Positions 48,675-59,190 of a stretch of DNA of 64,000 bases are shown here, in pieces. Location: NCBI RefSeq assembly GCF_009936375.1, contig NZ_AP022332.1, forward strand, positions 3,690,501 through 3,754,500, read 5' to 3'. Numbering within the stretch: position 1 is the stretch's first letter; each line of letters opens with the position of its first letter. The notes under the pieces are model-generated. The model saw nothing but the letters and a program-made list of their open reading frames with translations. It was not told the origin of the DNA and did no database searches. The position numbers and the translations under genes were made by a program. The stretch is from Methylosinus sp. C49 (lineage in GTDB: Bacteria; Pseudomonadota; Alphaproteobacteria; Rhizobiales; Beijerinckiaceae).

Positions 48675-49015
48675 TCGAGCAGCCCCGCGAAATCATGGCC
48701 GCCATCCGCGCGCATCGGCGGCGCCGAGACCTTTGCGACGCGCTCAACCGGCAGCGTTCCGTAGAGATGGGGGAAAAGATCGCCGCCGCGGGAGGGCTCC
48801 CATTTCAGCACATCGCCCAGAGGCTCGGCCTCGACCGCGACGAGCAGAAGATCGGCGACGCCGTTGAAATAGCGCGCCGCCGTCTCCTCGACCTGCGCGC
48901 GCGTCGAGAAATGAATGTAGCCGTCGGCAAGATCGATCCCGGCGCCGGCGAAAACGCCCGCCGCCTCGGCCTCACGCCAGAGGGAAGCGGGGAGGAGCTT
49001 GTAGATGAGTGTCAT
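48671..49015 (-). CDS. DUF952 family protein
   Basis: The 114-residue protein shows [39 protein letters not shown] and FPHLYGTLP, the DUF952 pattern (HFST). Function is unknown. It is directly upstream of and translationally coupled to pyrD. The ATG at 49015 is preferred; the frame extends to 49135 but those residues are unlike the family. Confidence 0.88.
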   Translation of the reverse strand: MTLIYKLLPASLWREAEAAGVFAGAGIDLADGYIHFSTRAQVEETAARYFNGVADLLLVAVEAEPLGDVLKWEPSRGGDLFPHLYGTLPVERVAKVSAPPMRADGGHDFAGLLE

Positions 49016-49087
49016 GTCGGAGAGATAGCAGGCGTTCGGGGCGCCGCGGTAGGGGGTCGAGTGAAGGGCTTGACCGCCGCCGACGTA

Positions 49088-49099
49088 AAGATATATCTT
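49088..49099. promoter_or_regulatory. 12-bp palindrome between DUF952-pyrD and the MFS gene
   Basis: AAGATATATCTT is perfectly palindromic and lies in the divergent region. It is loosely similar to the ArsR-linked dyad at 60665 (GATAT...ATATC). Chance is possible in an AT-rich stretch. Confidence 0.35.
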
Positions 49100-49218
49100 A
49101 GATCGATCAAAATATGAACGATCCTTCATCTTCAAACTTCGGCTCGATCCAATCCTTGAGCCTTCGAACCCGGCGCAAACGCAAAAAGAGCGCCGAACGA
49201 ACAGGTGAAACTCCCCTC

Positions 49219-50448
49219 ATGCAAGACACATCTTCCAGGCGCATCGCGCCCATTCTCGGAGCGCTCGGCGCTCTCGGGCCGCTGTCGATCGATATGTATC
49301 TGCCGGCCATGCCGCAGATCGCGGCGGGTCTGAATATCGGTGAAGGACAGGTGCAGTTCAGCCTCATGTCCTTCTTCGCCGGCCTCATGATCGGCCAGCT
49401 CTTCTACGGCCCGATTTCCGATTCCATCGGCCGCAAGCCGGTCATCTATGCCGGGCTCCTCTTGTTCATCATCGGCTCCATCGGCAGCATCACCGCCGCG
49501 ACGGCCGAGCAGCTCTCCGCCTGGCGCTTCATCCATGGGCTCGGCGGCTCGGCCGGCATGGTGATGGGCCTCGCCATTGTGCGCGACATGTATACCGGGC
49601 AAACGGCCGCCAAGCTCGTCGCGATGATGATGCTCGTCTTCGGCGTCGCGCCGATTGTCGCGCCTCTGTTGGGCTCGGCGATCATCGCCGTCGCGCCATG
49701 GCAGGCTCTGTTCGGCGCGCTGGCGCTTTTCGGCGTCGCCGATCTCGTCCTGGTGTGGATCGCATTGCCGGAGACGCGCATGGAAGAGCTTCGCGCCGCC
49801 AGCCGCCCGCTCGACGCCGCCCGAAACTACGCGCATCTTCTCGTCAGCCGCCGCTTTCTCCCTTATGTGGCGGTGACGGCATTCTCGCAGGCTGGATTTT
49901 TCGCCTATCTCGCCGGCTCCTCCTTTGTCTTCATTTCGCTGCATGGCCTGACGCCCGCCGCCTATAGCGCTGTCTTCGCCGTCAACTCCATCGGCCTGAT
50001 GGCGGCCGCGCAGACCGCGCCGTGGCTGATGGGCCGTTTCCAGCCGCAAACGATCGTACGCGCCTCTGTCGTGATCTATGCGGCGACGGCCGTCTTGCTG
50101 GCGGCGGTCGAAACGGCCGGCGGCGCGAGTCTCATCACCCTCGCCGTGTCGCTCTTCATCATCATCGCAGCCAGGGCTGTCGTCATGCCGATCTGCAGCG
50201 TCATGGCGCTCGAATCCTATGGCGCGATTTCCGGCACGGCCTCGGCGCTGCTCGGAGCGCTGCAATTCGGCGCCGGAACATTCGCCTCCTTCATCGTCGG
50301 CGCGACAGCCAATGGCGCCGCGCTGCCGATGATCGCCGCTATCGCCGCTTGCGGAGTCGCCGCATGCATCGTGGCGTTCGCCGCCTTTCCCGAGCCGGCT
50401 TCCGCCCTTTCGCAGGAGCGGCGCCCCGAGCCCGCGTCGGCCCCATGA
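49219..50448 (+). CDS. Bcr/CflA-type multidrug efflux MFS transporter
   Basis: The protein has about twelve membrane helices and the Bcr/CflA opening GALGALGPLSIDMYLPAMP, GPISDSIGRKPVIYAGLLLF (motif A-like) and WRFIHGLGGSAGMVMGLAIV. Drug:H+ antiporters of this type export bicyclomycin, chloramphenicol or other small molecules; substrate here is unknown. With the ATG at 49219 it has 409 residues, the usual length. An ATG at 49114 would add 35 basic residues. The stop overlaps the next ORF (ATGA). Confidence 0.92.
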   Translation: MQDTSSRRIAPILGALGALGPLSIDMYLPAMPQIAAGLNIGEGQVQFSLMSFFAGLMIGQLFYGPISDSIGRKPVIYAGLLLFIIGSIGSITAATAEQLSAWRFIHGLGGSAGMVMGLAIVRDMYTGQTAAKLVAMMMLVFGVAPIVAPLLGSAIIAVAPWQALFGALALFGVADLVLVWIALPETRMEELRAASRPLDAARNYAHLLVSRRFLPYVAVTAFSQAGFFAYLAGSSFVFISLHGLTPAAYSAVFAVNSIGLMAAAQTAPWLMGRFQPQTIVRASVVIYAATAVLLAAVETAGGASLITLAVSLFIIIAARAVVMPICSVMALESYGAISGTASALLGALQFGAGTFASFIVGATANGAALPMIAAIAACGVAACIVAFAAFPEPASALSQERRPEPASAP

Positions 50449-50732
50449 CCCCCGCCCAATTCCACGCCTCCCTCGCCGCCGCGACGCCCCCTGCCCTCTC
50501 GCCGCCGCTGCTCGCGCTGTGGAAAAACGCCAAAGGCGACTGGGACGGCGCGCATAAATGCGTCGATACGTCCGGCGAGGCGGACGCAATGTGGGTGCAT
50601 GCGTTTCTGCATCGCGCGGAAGGCGATCTCGGCAACGCCGCCTATTGGTACGCGCGCGCCGGCAAGCCGCCCGCGACCGGCCCGCTCGGGCAAGAATTCG
50701 AGACGATTCTCGCCGCTCTGCTGGGGCGATAA
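50445..50732 (+). CDS. Small conserved hypothetical protein
   Basis: The 95-residue soluble protein contains KGDWDGAHKCVD, DAMWVHAFLHRAEGDLGNA and YWYARAGKP, a pattern I associate with a widespread uncharacterised alphaproteobacterial family. The aromatic/His-rich core suggests a folded helical domain. It overlaps the MFS stop by 4 bases, so it is probably co-transcribed with it. Confidence 0.82.
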   Translation: MTPAQFHASLAAATPPALSPPLLALWKNAKGDWDGAHKCVDTSGEADAMWVHAFLHRAEGDLGNAAYWYARAGKPPATGPLGQEFETILAALLGR

Positions 50733-50740
50733 GAACCAGC

Positions 50741-50850
50741 CCCTCACCCTGAGGAGCCGGCGCAGCCGGCGTCTCGAAGGGTCGGAGCAACTGCCTTCTG
50801 GAGCATCCTTCGAGGCTTTTTGCTGCGCAAAAAGCGCCTCAGGATGAGGG
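50741..50850. repeat. 110-bp intergenic inverted-repeat element
   Basis: Ends CCCTCACCCTGAGG and CCTCAGGATGAGGG are inverted with one mismatch. Inside are two smaller hairpins: GCCGGC/GCCGGC and CTTTTTGC/GCAAAAAG. The CTGAGGAGCC...CTCGAAGG type is a dispersed intergenic element I recognise from alphaproteobacteria. Its right end overlaps and supplies the TGA stop codon of ribF (complement of 50839-50841). Confidence 0.82.
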
Positions 50851-51879
50851 CTCTGTGTGCCTCAGAGCGAGAATCTCCCGCGCCTTCGCCGCGTCCTCGC
50901 GCATTTGCGCCGTGAGCGCGTCGAGCGAGGGGAATTTCGCCTCGCCGCGGATGAAGCCGATGAAGGCGACCTCCACCGTCTTGCCGTAGAGATCGCCGTC
51001 GAAATCGAAGACGAAAACCTCGAGCAGCGGCGCGCCCTCCGCCTCCACCGTCGGGCGACGGCCGAAATTGGCGACGCCCTCGCGCAGCACGCCGTCCACT
51101 TCCAGCGTCACCGCGTAAATGCCGTGGCGCAGCTTGCTGGAGGGGTCCAGCGCGATATTGGCGGTCGGAAAGCCGAGCGTGCGGCCGAGCTGGCGGCCGC
51201 GGGTCACGACGCCCTCGACGAAATAAGGATGGCCGAGCAGCTTGGTCGCCAGCGCGACGTCGCCGGCGGCGAGCGCCTCGCGCGTCGCGGTGGAGGAGAC
51301 CGCCTCGAGGCTGCCGGCCTCGTCCTGCGTGATTCGCGGCACGATCTCGACAATGAAGCCCAGCCGCTCGCCCTCGGCGCGCAGAAACTCGGGATTGCCG
51401 GCGCGCTTGGCCCCGAAGCAGAAATCATAGCCCGCGATCGCCGCAGAGACGCCGAGCCTGTTACGAAGAATCTCCTCGGTGAACTCCTGCGGCGGACGGG
51501 CGGCGAAATCCTTGTCGAAGGTGAGGATCACCATTCCGTCGAGGCCGAGGCGGGCGAGCAGCGCGGCCTTGGCGTCCGGCGGCGTCAGCCGGAAGATGAT
51601 CGATTTTCCGGCGAAGCAATCGGCCGGATGCGGCTCGAAAGTGAGCAGCGCGCAGGGCTTGCCGAGCTTTTGCGCCAGAGCCTGCGCATGGGCGATGACG
51701 CCGCGATGGCCGCGATGCAGCCCGTCGAAATTGCCGATGGCGACGACCGCCCCCTCGAGCCCCGGCGGCGGGGCGAGCGGATCGCGGGCGACGATGAAGG
51801 GATGCGCGAAAGGCAAGGCGGCGTCCAAGGCTTTGTGCGGTGCAGGAGCCGGCTCACTTTGGTTCGGATGGCGCGCCAT
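50839..51879 (-). CDS. ribF: Bifunctional riboflavin kinase / FAD synthetase
   Basis: RibF makes FMN then FAD. The 346-residue protein has the N-terminal FAD-synthetase nucleotidyl-transferase domain with AIGNFDGLHRGHRGVI and AGYDFCFGAKRAGN, then the C-terminal riboflavin-kinase barrel with GRTLGFPTANI and VANFGRRPTVE. The last residues (EPSS) and the stop codon come from the overlapping repeat element, so the tail may be slightly altered relative to homologues. Confidence 0.96.
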   Translation of the reverse strand: MARHPNQSEPAPAPHKALDAALPFAHPFIVARDPLAPPPGLEGAVVAIGNFDGLHRGHRGVIAHAQALAQKLGKPCALLTFEPHPADCFAGKSIIFRLTPPDAKAALLARLGLDGMVILTFDKDFAARPPQEFTEEILRNRLGVSAAIAGYDFCFGAKRAGNPEFLRAEGERLGFIVEIVPRITQDEAGSLEAVSSTATREALAAGDVALATKLLGHPYFVEGVVTRGRQLGRTLGFPTANIALDPSSKLRHGIYAVTLEVDGVLREGVANFGRRPTVEAEGAPLLEVFVFDFDGDLYGKTVEVAFIGFIRGEAKFPSLDALTAQMREDAAKAREILALRHTEPSS

Positions 51880-51995
51880 GTCCAGAGCGAGGGGGTCGCA
51901 GGGCGTGAGCGGGGGCGGCTTCTTCGCGGCAAATTAACCTTTGTCGCCTTGCATCACGGCGCAGCCCCTTTCGGCGAAAGGCGATCTCGACAGCG

Positions 51996-52526
51996 ATGAC
52001 GCGCAGCAGAAAGAGACGATGCCTCGCCTTCATCATCGTCTGCGCCGCCGCCGCGGGCTGGCTCTGGCCGCATGTCGCCGGCGCCGTGGCGATGGCGCTC
52101 GCCTTTGTCGGCGTATTGCATCTCGCCGTGCTCGCCTATGAGGAGATCGCCTTTCCGCAATATAGCGAGGCGATGAGCCCGGAGGATTACGAGCATTTCT
52201 GCGCCGCCCTGCTGCGCGAGGCGAGATGGAGCGCGCGGGTCACGCGGCTCAGCGGCGATCAGGGCGTCGATATCGTGGCGGAGAAGCGCGGGCGCAGGAT
52301 CGTCGTCCAGTGCAAGAAATATTCGAAGCCGGTCGGCAACAGGGCCGTGCAGGAGATCGTCGCCGCCATCGCCCATGAGGAGGCCGAGCGCGGAATCGTC
52401 GTCGCCACAAAGGGCTATACGGCGAGCGCCGTGCAGCTCGCCGCCTCCAACGAGGTGCTGCTGCTGCATCATTCGGAGCTGACGAGGATAGACCGGCTGC
52501 TCAGGCGGCCTCTTCTATCGGCGTGA
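51996..52526 (+). CDS. Membrane-anchored Mrr-like restriction endonuclease-fold protein
   Basis: Two hydrophobic segments near residues 10-50 (CLAFIIVCAAAAGWLWP and AVAMALAFVGVLHLAVLAY) precede a restriction endonuclease-like domain. The PD-(D/E)XK pattern is visible as GDQGVDIVAEKRG ... VVQCKKYS, with the following NRAVQEIVAA typical of Mrr-like nucleases. It could cleave modified or foreign DNA, or be a membrane-bound housekeeping nuclease. No methyltransferase is nearby. Its end overlaps the convergent transglutaminase gene by 26 bases. Confidence 0.82.
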   Translation: MTRSRKRRCLAFIIVCAAAAGWLWPHVAGAVAMALAFVGVLHLAVLAYEEIAFPQYSEAMSPEDYEHFCAALLREARWSARVTRLSGDQGVDIVAEKRGRRIVVQCKKYSKPVGNRAVQEIVAAIAHEEAERGIVVATKGYTASAVQLAASNEVLLLHHSELTRIDRLLRRPLLSA

Positions 52527-53388
52527 CGCTGACGCGCACATCGAGCTTCTGCTTGCCGGCGGCGAAAATCACGCCGTCGATCGGCGAGACATCGGCGTAA
52601 TCGCGGCCTCGCGCGATGACGACATGGTCGTTCAAAGCCAGAATGGCGTTGGTCGGATCGACGCCGAGCCAGCCGAACTCGCGCCCGCACCAGACGGAAA
52701 TCCAGGCGTGGGAGGCGTCGGCCCCCTCGAGCTTGGCGCCGCCGGGCGGCGGAATGGTGCGGATATAGCCGCTGACATAGGCCGCCGGCAGGCCGAGCCC
52801 GCGCAGCGCCGCGATCATGATGTGGGTGAAATCCTGGCAGACGCCGCTGCGCTTGTCGAAGGCCTGCGCCAGCGGCATTGCGACATGGGTGGCGTTGGGA
52901 TCGTAGAGAAAATCGCGATGGATGCGCCGCATCAGCTCGACCGCGCCGGCCAGCATCGGCCGGCCGGGCGGAAAGCTCTCGCGCGCATAGGCGGTCGCGG
53001 GCTCATAGAGCGGCGCGAGCCGGCTCGGAAAGATGAAATGCGCCGGCGCGTCGGGTCCGAGCGAGGGCGTCTCCAGCGCCTCTGCGCGCACGACCTCCCA
53101 AGGCGGCGTCAGCGCCTCCTGCGGCGGGGCGGCGCGCTCGACGCGCACGCGCGCGCTCATTGCGATGCCGAGCTTCACATGGGGGGCGTCGAGCTGCGCC
53201 TCGGCGACGCGATTGCCGTAGAAATCGACGCGCTCGCGCCAATCGTGCGGCGAAGGCGTGATGTCGATGCGGCCGAAGACGACGCGCTGACCGGCGTCGT
53301 CGCGCGGCAATAGGCGCAAAGCGCAGCGCGCCGCGGCGACGGGCGCCTCGTAGCTGTAGGTGGTCACATGGGTGATGTCGTAGATCAC
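52501..53388 (-). CDS. Transglutaminase-like protein (third gene of the peptide-modification operon)
   Basis: The 295-residue protein has the transglutaminase-like N-terminal beta domain (YDITHVTTYSYEAPV) and a papain-like core with the catalytic Cys in RSGVCQDFTH, His in ADASHAWISVW and Asp in GVDPTN. Such proteins form or cleave isopeptide or peptide bonds. It overlaps the ATP-grasp/alpha-E gene by 4 bases. Family knowledge (COG1305-type enzymes in ATP-grasp clusters) suggests work on a peptide or small-molecule conjugate, but the substrate is unknown. Confidence 0.92.
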   Translation of the reverse strand: MIYDITHVTTYSYEAPVAAARCALRLLPRDDAGQRVVFGRIDITPSPHDWRERVDFYGNRVAEAQLDAPHVKLGIAMSARVRVERAAPPQEALTPPWEVVRAEALETPSLGPDAPAHFIFPSRLAPLYEPATAYARESFPPGRPMLAGAVELMRRIHRDFLYDPNATHVAMPLAQAFDKRSGVCQDFTHIMIAALRGLGLPAAYVSGYIRTIPPPGGAKLEGADASHAWISVWCGREFGWLGVDPTNAILALNDHVVIARGRDYADVSPIDGVIFAAGKQKLDVRVSVTPIEEAA

Positions 53389-55904
53389 GCTAACCGGATC
53401 GGCTCTTCGAAATGCGCCGCATTGGAGCCCTGCAGGAAGTAGCGGGAGGCGAGCGCATCCGCAAGGCTCATCAAGCGCTGCTCTATGGCGAAGATTTTGG
53501 CGGCGTCGAGATCGGCGGCGTTCGCCACCTCGATCTCGGCGCGCAATTTCACCGCGAGACGGCGCGGCGCCTCCAGCAATCCGTCGTGACGCAGGGTCGG
53601 CAGAGAGGAGAGATGCTCCTCGATCTTGGCCACCTGAAAGCCGACCGAGCGCGGATTATAAGGATCGAGCACCGCCATATCGAGCACGGGCGCGAGAGCG
53701 GCGCCGGCGAGATAGCGCGAGCGATAGGTGATCTGCGAATCGATCAGCTCGAGCAGAGTGTCGAGACTGTCGATGGTCGCGCCCTCGTCGGCGAATTGGC
53801 GAGAGAAGCGGCAGGCGTTGATCGCCCGCTCGACCCGCTTGCCGAGATCGAGGAAGCACCAGCCGGCGACACGGTTGAAATTCTCATCGATGAGGCCGGA
53901 GAGCGCCGCCAGCACATGCAGCGATTGCTCGACGCCCTCGAGCACTTCCGGCTCCGAGGCGGGGCCTTGTGAGAAATCGTCGAGCCGCGCCTCCAGCAGG
54001 CGGACGAGATGCCAAATGTCCTGCGACAGGCGCTCGCGCACGATGGAGGCGGCGTGCTTGGCCGCGCGGGCGATGGAGAGGGCGGAGCCCGCCGTCTCGG
54101 TTCCGCCGGCGGCCGCCAGAGCGAGCTCGGCCGCCGAGAGGCGCGGGTCGCGCGTCGGCGCGGCGCCCCAGGCGAGCAGCATACGCTCCAGCCGCTCGAT
54201 CGGCTGGCGGCCGCTGTAATTGGGGGCGTCCGCCTCGGTGAGGCGATTGCAGAGCGAGCGCACCAGCCGCAGCGTCGCCTCGGCGCGCTCGAAATAGCGG
54301 CCCATCCAGAAGAGATTGTCGGCGGCGCGGCTCGGCAGATCGCCGACCATGCGGACGATCTCCACATCGTCGCTCGTCGGCAGCAGGGTGGAATTGTCGG
54401 TCGGCCGATCGCCCAGCACCCAGACATCGGCCGATTGCGCCCCCGCCCCCATGGAGATGGCGCGCACATCGAGACGATCCGACACGCGGCAGAAGCCGCC
54501 CGGCATCACGCGCCAGCCATCCGCCGTGGCGGCGGCGAAGACGCGCAGCGCAAAGGGGCGCGGAACCAGCGCGCCATCCTGCCAGACCGGCGTCGTCGAG
54601 AGCTGCACGACCTCCTGGCCGACATAATCCATGCCGCGGGCGCGCATCGCCTCGGTGAGGCGCGCCCGCTCGGCGGCGTCGAACTCGGCGCCCAGCGCCA
54701 CGCGGCGGCCGGGAAAGCCGGCGAGATGCTCGCCGAAGGCCGGCGCGACCGCGCGGTCCTCCAGCGAGGCGAGCACGGCGTCGCGCGCCTCGTCCTGGCC
54801 GCACCACCATGTCGCGATATTGGCGAGGCGCAAATCCTCGCCGAGCAGCCGGCGGGCGATGGCCGGCAGAAAGGAGAGCAGAGCGCGCGATTCGATGAGG
54901 CCCGCGCCCGGCATGTTGGCGATGGTGACATTGCCCTCGCGGATCGTGTCGAGCAGGCCCGGCACGCCGAGCTGCGAGGCGGCGTTCAGCTCCAGCGGAT
55001 CGCACCAATCGGCGTCGACCCTGCGCCACACCACGTCGACGCGCTTCAGCCCGGCGATGGTGCGCACATGCAGCTTGCGCTCGCTGGTGACGAGATCGGC
55101 GCCCTCGACCAGAAGAAAGCCGAGATAGCGCGCGAGGCTCACCTGCTCGGAATAGGATTCGCTGAACGGGCCGGGCGTCAGCAGGCAGATGCGCGGGTCC
55201 TTCTGCTGCGCGGCCTTGGCGAGGGCGCCGCGGAAATCGCGGAAGAAGGGCGCGAGGCGCTCGACCTTCATGTCGCGATAGAGGCGCGGGAAGGTGCGCG
55301 CCATCACCAGCCGATTCTCCAGCGAATAGCCGGCGCCCGAAGGCGCCTGGGCGCGATCGCCCAGCACCCACCAGCGCCCGTCCGGGCCGCGGCCGATCTC
55401 GGCCGCGTAGAAGCGCAGCCAGCGTCCGCCCGGCGGCGTCGCGCCGCTCATCGGGCGGATGTAATCCGGCGAGCCGGCGATGACCGCCGCCGGCAGCGCG
55501 CCCTCCTTGACGAGGCGCTGCTCGCCATAGGCGTCGCGCAGCACCATGTCGAGCAGTTCCGCGCGCTGGGCGACGCCCGCGGCGATCTCCCGCCATTCGG
55601 CCTGCGGCAGCAGCAGCGGCAGCCGGCTCAGCGGCCAGGTGCGCTCTTTGTTTTCGCCGAGCACGCGATAGGAGACGCCCATGTCGCGGATGCGACGTCC
55701 GGCGGCGGCGAAACGATCGTCTATATCCTCGCGGCTGAGGCCTCCCAGCGTGTCGAGCAGGCTCGCCCAATGCGGACGCACGCGTCCGTCCGGGCCGACC
55801 AGCTCGTCCGGCACGCCCTTCGGCGGCGCATAACGGGCGATCCAGGCGGCGACGCGGCGCGCCGCTTCTCCCGTGCTCGCATCGATCGTCCGCTCAGCCG
55901 GCAC
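53385..55904 (-). CDS. Circularly permuted ATP-grasp protein fused to alpha-E domain
   Basis: The 839-residue fusion carries a circularly permuted ATP-grasp domain (about 70-500; DUF404/407 type, with [45 protein letters not shown], and the acidic metal region), then an alpha-E domain (DUF403; [20 protein letters not shown] onward, helical). The two parts are often separate adjacent genes; here they are one. ATP-grasp proteins ligate carboxylates to amines. Neighbours on both sides are transglutaminase-like, so the set is a predicted peptide amide/isopeptide-forming system. Confidence 0.92.
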   Translation of the reverse strand: MPAERTIDASTGEAARRVAAWIARYAPPKGVPDELVGPDGRVRPHWASLLDTLGGLSREDIDDRFAAAGRRIRDMGVSYRVLGENKERTWPLSRLPLLLPQAEWREIAAGVAQRAELLDMVLRDAYGEQRLVKEGALPAAVIAGSPDYIRPMSGATPPGGRWLRFYAAEIGRGPDGRWWVLGDRAQAPSGAGYSLENRLVMARTFPRLYRDMKVERLAPFFRDFRGALAKAAQQKDPRICLLTPGPFSESYSEQVSLARYLGFLLVEGADLVTSERKLHVRTIAGLKRVDVVWRRVDADWCDPLELNAASQLGVPGLLDTIREGNVTIANMPGAGLIESRALLSFLPAIARRLLGEDLRLANIATWWCGQDEARDAVLASLEDRAVAPAFGEHLAGFPGRRVALGAEFDAAERARLTEAMRARGMDYVGQEVVQLSTTPVWQDGALVPRPFALRVFAAATADGWRVMPGGFCRVSDRLDVRAISMGAGAQSADVWVLGDRPTDNSTLLPTSDDVEIVRMVGDLPSRAADNLFWMGRYFERAEATLRLVRSLCNRLTEADAPNYSGRQPIERLERMLLAWGAAPTRDPRLSAAELALAAAGGTETAGSALSIARAAKHAASIVRERLSQDIWHLVRLLEARLDDFSQGPASEPEVLEGVEQSLHVLAALSGLIDENFNRVAGWCFLDLGKRVERAINACRFSRQFADEGATIDSLDTLLELIDSQITYRSRYLAGAALAPVLDMAVLDPYNPRSVGFQVAKIEEHLSSLPTLRHDGLLEAPRRLAVKLRAEIEVANAADLDAAKIFAIEQRLMSLADALASRYFLQGSNAAHFEEPIRLA

Positions 55905-58900
55905 AACTCCTCCGCAGGTCCAAAGTCAGCGGGAACTCTCCCGCCGGCTCCTCGCGCGGCGGCCTCACCCTGCCGGGCGTATGGCCGTGATCCTGGAACC
56001 GCGCCAGCCTGCGAGCCTCCGCCTCATGCGAGTTTACCGGAAACGTATCGTAGTTGCGACCGCCCGGATGCGCCGTGTGATAGACGCAGCCCCCGAGCGA
56101 GCGCTCACTCCAGCTGTCTATGACGTCGAAGGTCAGCGGCGAGTGGACGGGAATGGTCGGATGCATGCCGGAGGCCGGCTGCCACGCCTTGAAGCGCACG
56201 CCCGCCACCGCCTCCCCCGAGGCGCCGGCGCTGGTCATGGGGACGCGGCGGCCGTTGCAGGCGATGACATGGCGGCCGGGCACGAAGCCCTTGGCCTTCA
56301 CCTCGACGCGCTCCACCGAGGAATCGACGAATCGCGCGGTGCCGCCGGCGACGCCTTCCTCGCCCAGCACATGCCAGGGCTCCAGCGCCTGCCGAATCTC
56401 GAGCTCCACCCCGCCATGCTCGACGCGGCCGGCGAGCGGGCAGCGGAACTCCTTCTGCGCCTCGAACCATTCCGGCTCGAAAGCGTAGCCCGCCCCTTTG
56501 AGATCGCCGAGCACGTCGAGGAAATCGCGCCACACGAAATGCGGCAGCATGAAGCGGTCGTGCAGCGCCGTTCCCCAGCGCACCAGCCCGCCCCGCTGCG
56601 GCTCGCGCCAGAACCAGGCGACGAGCGCGCGCAGCAGCAATTGCTGCGCGAGGCTCATGCGCGCGTCCGGCGGCATCTCGAAAGAGCGGAACTCGACGAG
56701 GCCGAGCCGCCCGGTCGGACTGTCCGGCGAAAAGAGCTTGTCGATGCAGATTTCGGCGCGATGCGTGTTGCCGGTGACGTCGACGAGCAGATTGCGGAAC
56801 AGGCGATCGACGATCCAGGGCGGGAAATTCGTCGTCCCCGCCTCCGGCACATTGGCGAGCGCGATCTCCATCTCATAGAGCGAATCGTGACGCGCCTCGT
56901 CGAGCCGCGGCGCCTGGCTCGTCGGACCGATGAAGAGGCCCGAGAAGAGATAGGAGAGCGACGGATGGCGCTGCCAATAGAGCACGAGGCTCTTCAATAG
57001 GTCCGGCCGGCGCAGGAAGGGCGAATCGAAAGGCGTGCGGCCGCCGAGCACGACATGATTGCCGCCGCCGGAACCGGTCTGGCGGCCGTCGATCAGGAAT
57101 TTGTCGGCGGTGAGCCGCGCCTGCCGGGCGTCCTCATAGAGGCCCGTGGTGGTGGCGACGGCGTCGCGCCATGTGTCGCCCGGATGGATGTTCACCTCGA
57201 TGACGCCAGGGTCCGGCGTGACCTTGATGACCTCGAGGCGCGGATCGACCGGCGGCGGATAGCCCTCGATGTGCACCGGAAGATTCATCGCCTTGGCGGT
57301 CGCCTCCACCGCGGTCAGCAGCTCGAGATAATCCTCGAGCGTCGAGACCGGCGGCATGAAGACGCAGAGCACGCCGTCGCGCGGCTCGACGGCCAGGGCG
57401 GTGCGCACCGCGCCTTCCACGATGAATTGCTCGCTCTGCTCCTGACGATCATAGAGCGCGCTGCTCTCGTAGATCTGCTGGAATTGCGCGGGATCGGGCA
57501 GCGGCGCGCGCGGCTCGCTCGGGTCCTGCTGCCAGCTATAGGGATAGGCGCTCGGCGGAATCCACGGCAGCGAGTTGATCGGCAGGCGCAGGCCGATCGG
57601 CGAATCGCCCGGCGCGAGAAAGAGCCGTCCGCGCCGCAGCGGCCAGCGCTCCGACACCCAGCGCCGCTCGGCGCGGGCGTTCCAGCGCTGCACGGGCAGA
57701 ACGAAGCCCGCGGGCTTGGACAGGCCGCGCTCGAAGGCGCGCAACATGCGGGCGCGCTCCTCCGCGTCGTCGATCTTCGAATCGAGCGGATCGACATTGA
57801 CGGGGAGCGAGCCCTCCTTCAGCAGCCAATGAGAGGGGTCCTCGAAGGCCGGGATCACATAGCGCCGGCCGAGCCCCAGACGCTCGGAGAGATCGACGAC
57901 GAATTCCTCGCCCTGCTGAATCGTCGGGATTTGAGTCGAGCCGATGCGCGTCACCAGCTCGGGATCGCGCCACACCGGCTTGCCGTCCTTGCGCCAATAA
58001 ATGGCGAAAGCCCAGCGCGGCAGGCTCTCGCCCGGATACCATTTGCCCTGCCCGTAATGCAGGAAGCCGCCTTTGGCGAAACGTTCGTGCAGGCGCCGCA
58101 CGAGATCGTCGGCGCGGGCGCGCTTGGTGGGACCGACGGCGGCGGTCGTCCATTCCGGCGCCTGGAAATCGTCGATGGAGACGAAGGTCGGCTCGCCGCC
58201 CATGGTGAGGCGCACGTCCTGCGCCTGCAAATCCGCATCGACCGTCTCGCCGAGAGCGTCCAGCCGGCTCCAGGATTCGTCCGAGAAAGGCGCGGTGATG
58301 CGCGGCGCCTCGCGAATGCGCTGCACCCACATCTCGAAGCCGAAATCGACCTCCGCCGGCTCGACGACGCCGGAGAGCGGCGCGGCGGAGCGATAATGCG
58401 GCGCGCTGCACAAGGGCAGATGCCCCTCGCCGCAGAAGAGGCCAGAGGTGGCGTCCATGCCGATCCAGCCGGCGCCGGGAACATAGAGCTCGGCCCAGGC
58501 GTGCAGATCGGTGAAGTCCTTATCGGTTCCGGTCGGTCCCTCGATCGGATCGACGTCCGCCTTCAGCTGGATGAGATAGCCGGAGACGAAACGCGCCGCG
58601 AGGCCGAGGCTGCGCAGAACCTGCACGAGCAGCCAGGCCGAATCGCGGCAGGAGCCCGTGCCGGCCGTGAGCGTCTCGTCCGGCGTCTGCACGCCGGGCT
58701 CCATGCGGATGACATAGCGAATGTCGCGCTGCAGGCGGGCGTTGAGCTCGACGAGGAAAGGGATCAGCCGGATGTCTTCGCGCGGACGCACGCTCTCGAC
58801 GAAGGCCTCGGCCAGCGGCCCGAGCGGCTCCACCTCGAGGCAGGAGGCGAGCTCGGCGCGCAGCTCCTCTGGATAGGCGAAGGGGAAGGTCTCGGCATAA

Positions 58901-59190
58901 GGCTCGACGAAGAAGTCGAAGGGATTGTAGACCGCGATCTCGGCATGGAGATCGACCTCGACGCGAAACTCCTCCGCCTTCTCTGGAAAGACGAGGCGCG
59001 CGAGCCAATTGCCGTGCGGGTCCTGCTGCCAGTTGATGAAATGATTGGCGGGCGCGATCTTGAGCGAATAGCTCGGCACGCGGGTGCGGCAATGCGGGGC
59101 CGGCCGCAGCCGGATCACCTGCGGCCCGAGCGCGACCGGCCGGTCATATTTGTAATGGGTGAGATGGTGGAGCGCGACCTTGATCGACAC
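55894..59190 (-). CDS. Transglutaminase-like protein with C-terminal DUF2126
   Basis: The 1098-residue protein starts with a transglutaminase-like domain ([20 protein letters not shown]; catalytic Cys in [11 protein letters not shown], His in [12 protein letters not shown], Asp in GMDATSG), then a large DUF2126 region (from about residue 320, e.g. [56 protein letters not shown]). DUF2126 has been proposed to be a COOH-NH2 ligase-type (amidoligase) domain. It overlaps the ATP-grasp gene by 11 bases. It is the first gene of the operon, preceded by a 176-base gap in which I see nothing notable. Confidence 0.92.
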   Translation of the reverse strand: MSIKVALHHLTHYKYDRPVALGPQVIRLRPAPHCRTRVPSYSLKIAPANHFINWQQDPHGNWLARLVFPEKAEEFRVEVDLHAEIAVYNPFDFFVEPYAETFPFAYPEELRAELASCLEVEPLGPLAEAFVESVRPREDIRLIPFLVELNARLQRDIRYVIRMEPGVQTPDETLTAGTGSCRDSAWLLVQVLRSLGLAARFVSGYLIQLKADVDPIEGPTGTDKDFTDLHAWAELYVPGAGWIGMDATSGLFCGEGHLPLCSAPHYRSAAPLSGVVEPAEVDFGFEMWVQRIREAPRITAPFSDESWSRLDALGETVDADLQAQDVRLTMGGEPTFVSIDDFQAPEWTTAAVGPTKRARADDLVRRLHERFAKGGFLHYGQGKWYPGESLPRWAFAIYWRKDGKPVWRDPELVTRIGSTQIPTIQQGEEFVVDLSERLGLGRRYVIPAFEDPSHWLLKEGSLPVNVDPLDSKIDDAEERARMLRAFERGLSKPAGFVLPVQRWNARAERRWVSERWPLRRGRLFLAPGDSPIGLRLPINSLPWIPPSAYPYSWQQDPSEPRAPLPDPAQFQQIYESSALYDRQEQSEQFIVEGAVRTALAVEPRDGVLCVFMPPVSTLEDYLELLTAVEATAKAMNLPVHIEGYPPPVDPRLEVIKVTPDPGVIEVNIHPGDTWRDAVATTTGLYEDARQARLTADKFLIDGRQTGSGGGNHVVLGGRTPFDSPFLRRPDLLKSLVLYWQRHPSLSYLFSGLFIGPTSQAPRLDEARHDSLYEMEIALANVPEAGTTNFPPWIVDRLFRNLLVDVTGNTHRAEICIDKLFSPDSPTGRLGLVEFRSFEMPPDARMSLAQQLLLRALVAWFWREPQRGGLVRWGTALHDRFMLPHFVWRDFLDVLGDLKGAGYAFEPEWFEAQKEFRCPLAGRVEHGGVELEIRQALEPWHVLGEEGVAGGTARFVDSSVERVEVKAKGFVPGRHVIACNGRRVPMTSAGASGEAVAGVRFKAWQPASGMHPTIPVHSPLTFDVIDSWSERSLGGCVYHTAHPGGRNYDTFPVNSHEAEARRLARFQDHGHTPGRVRPPREEPAGEFPLTLDLRRSCAG

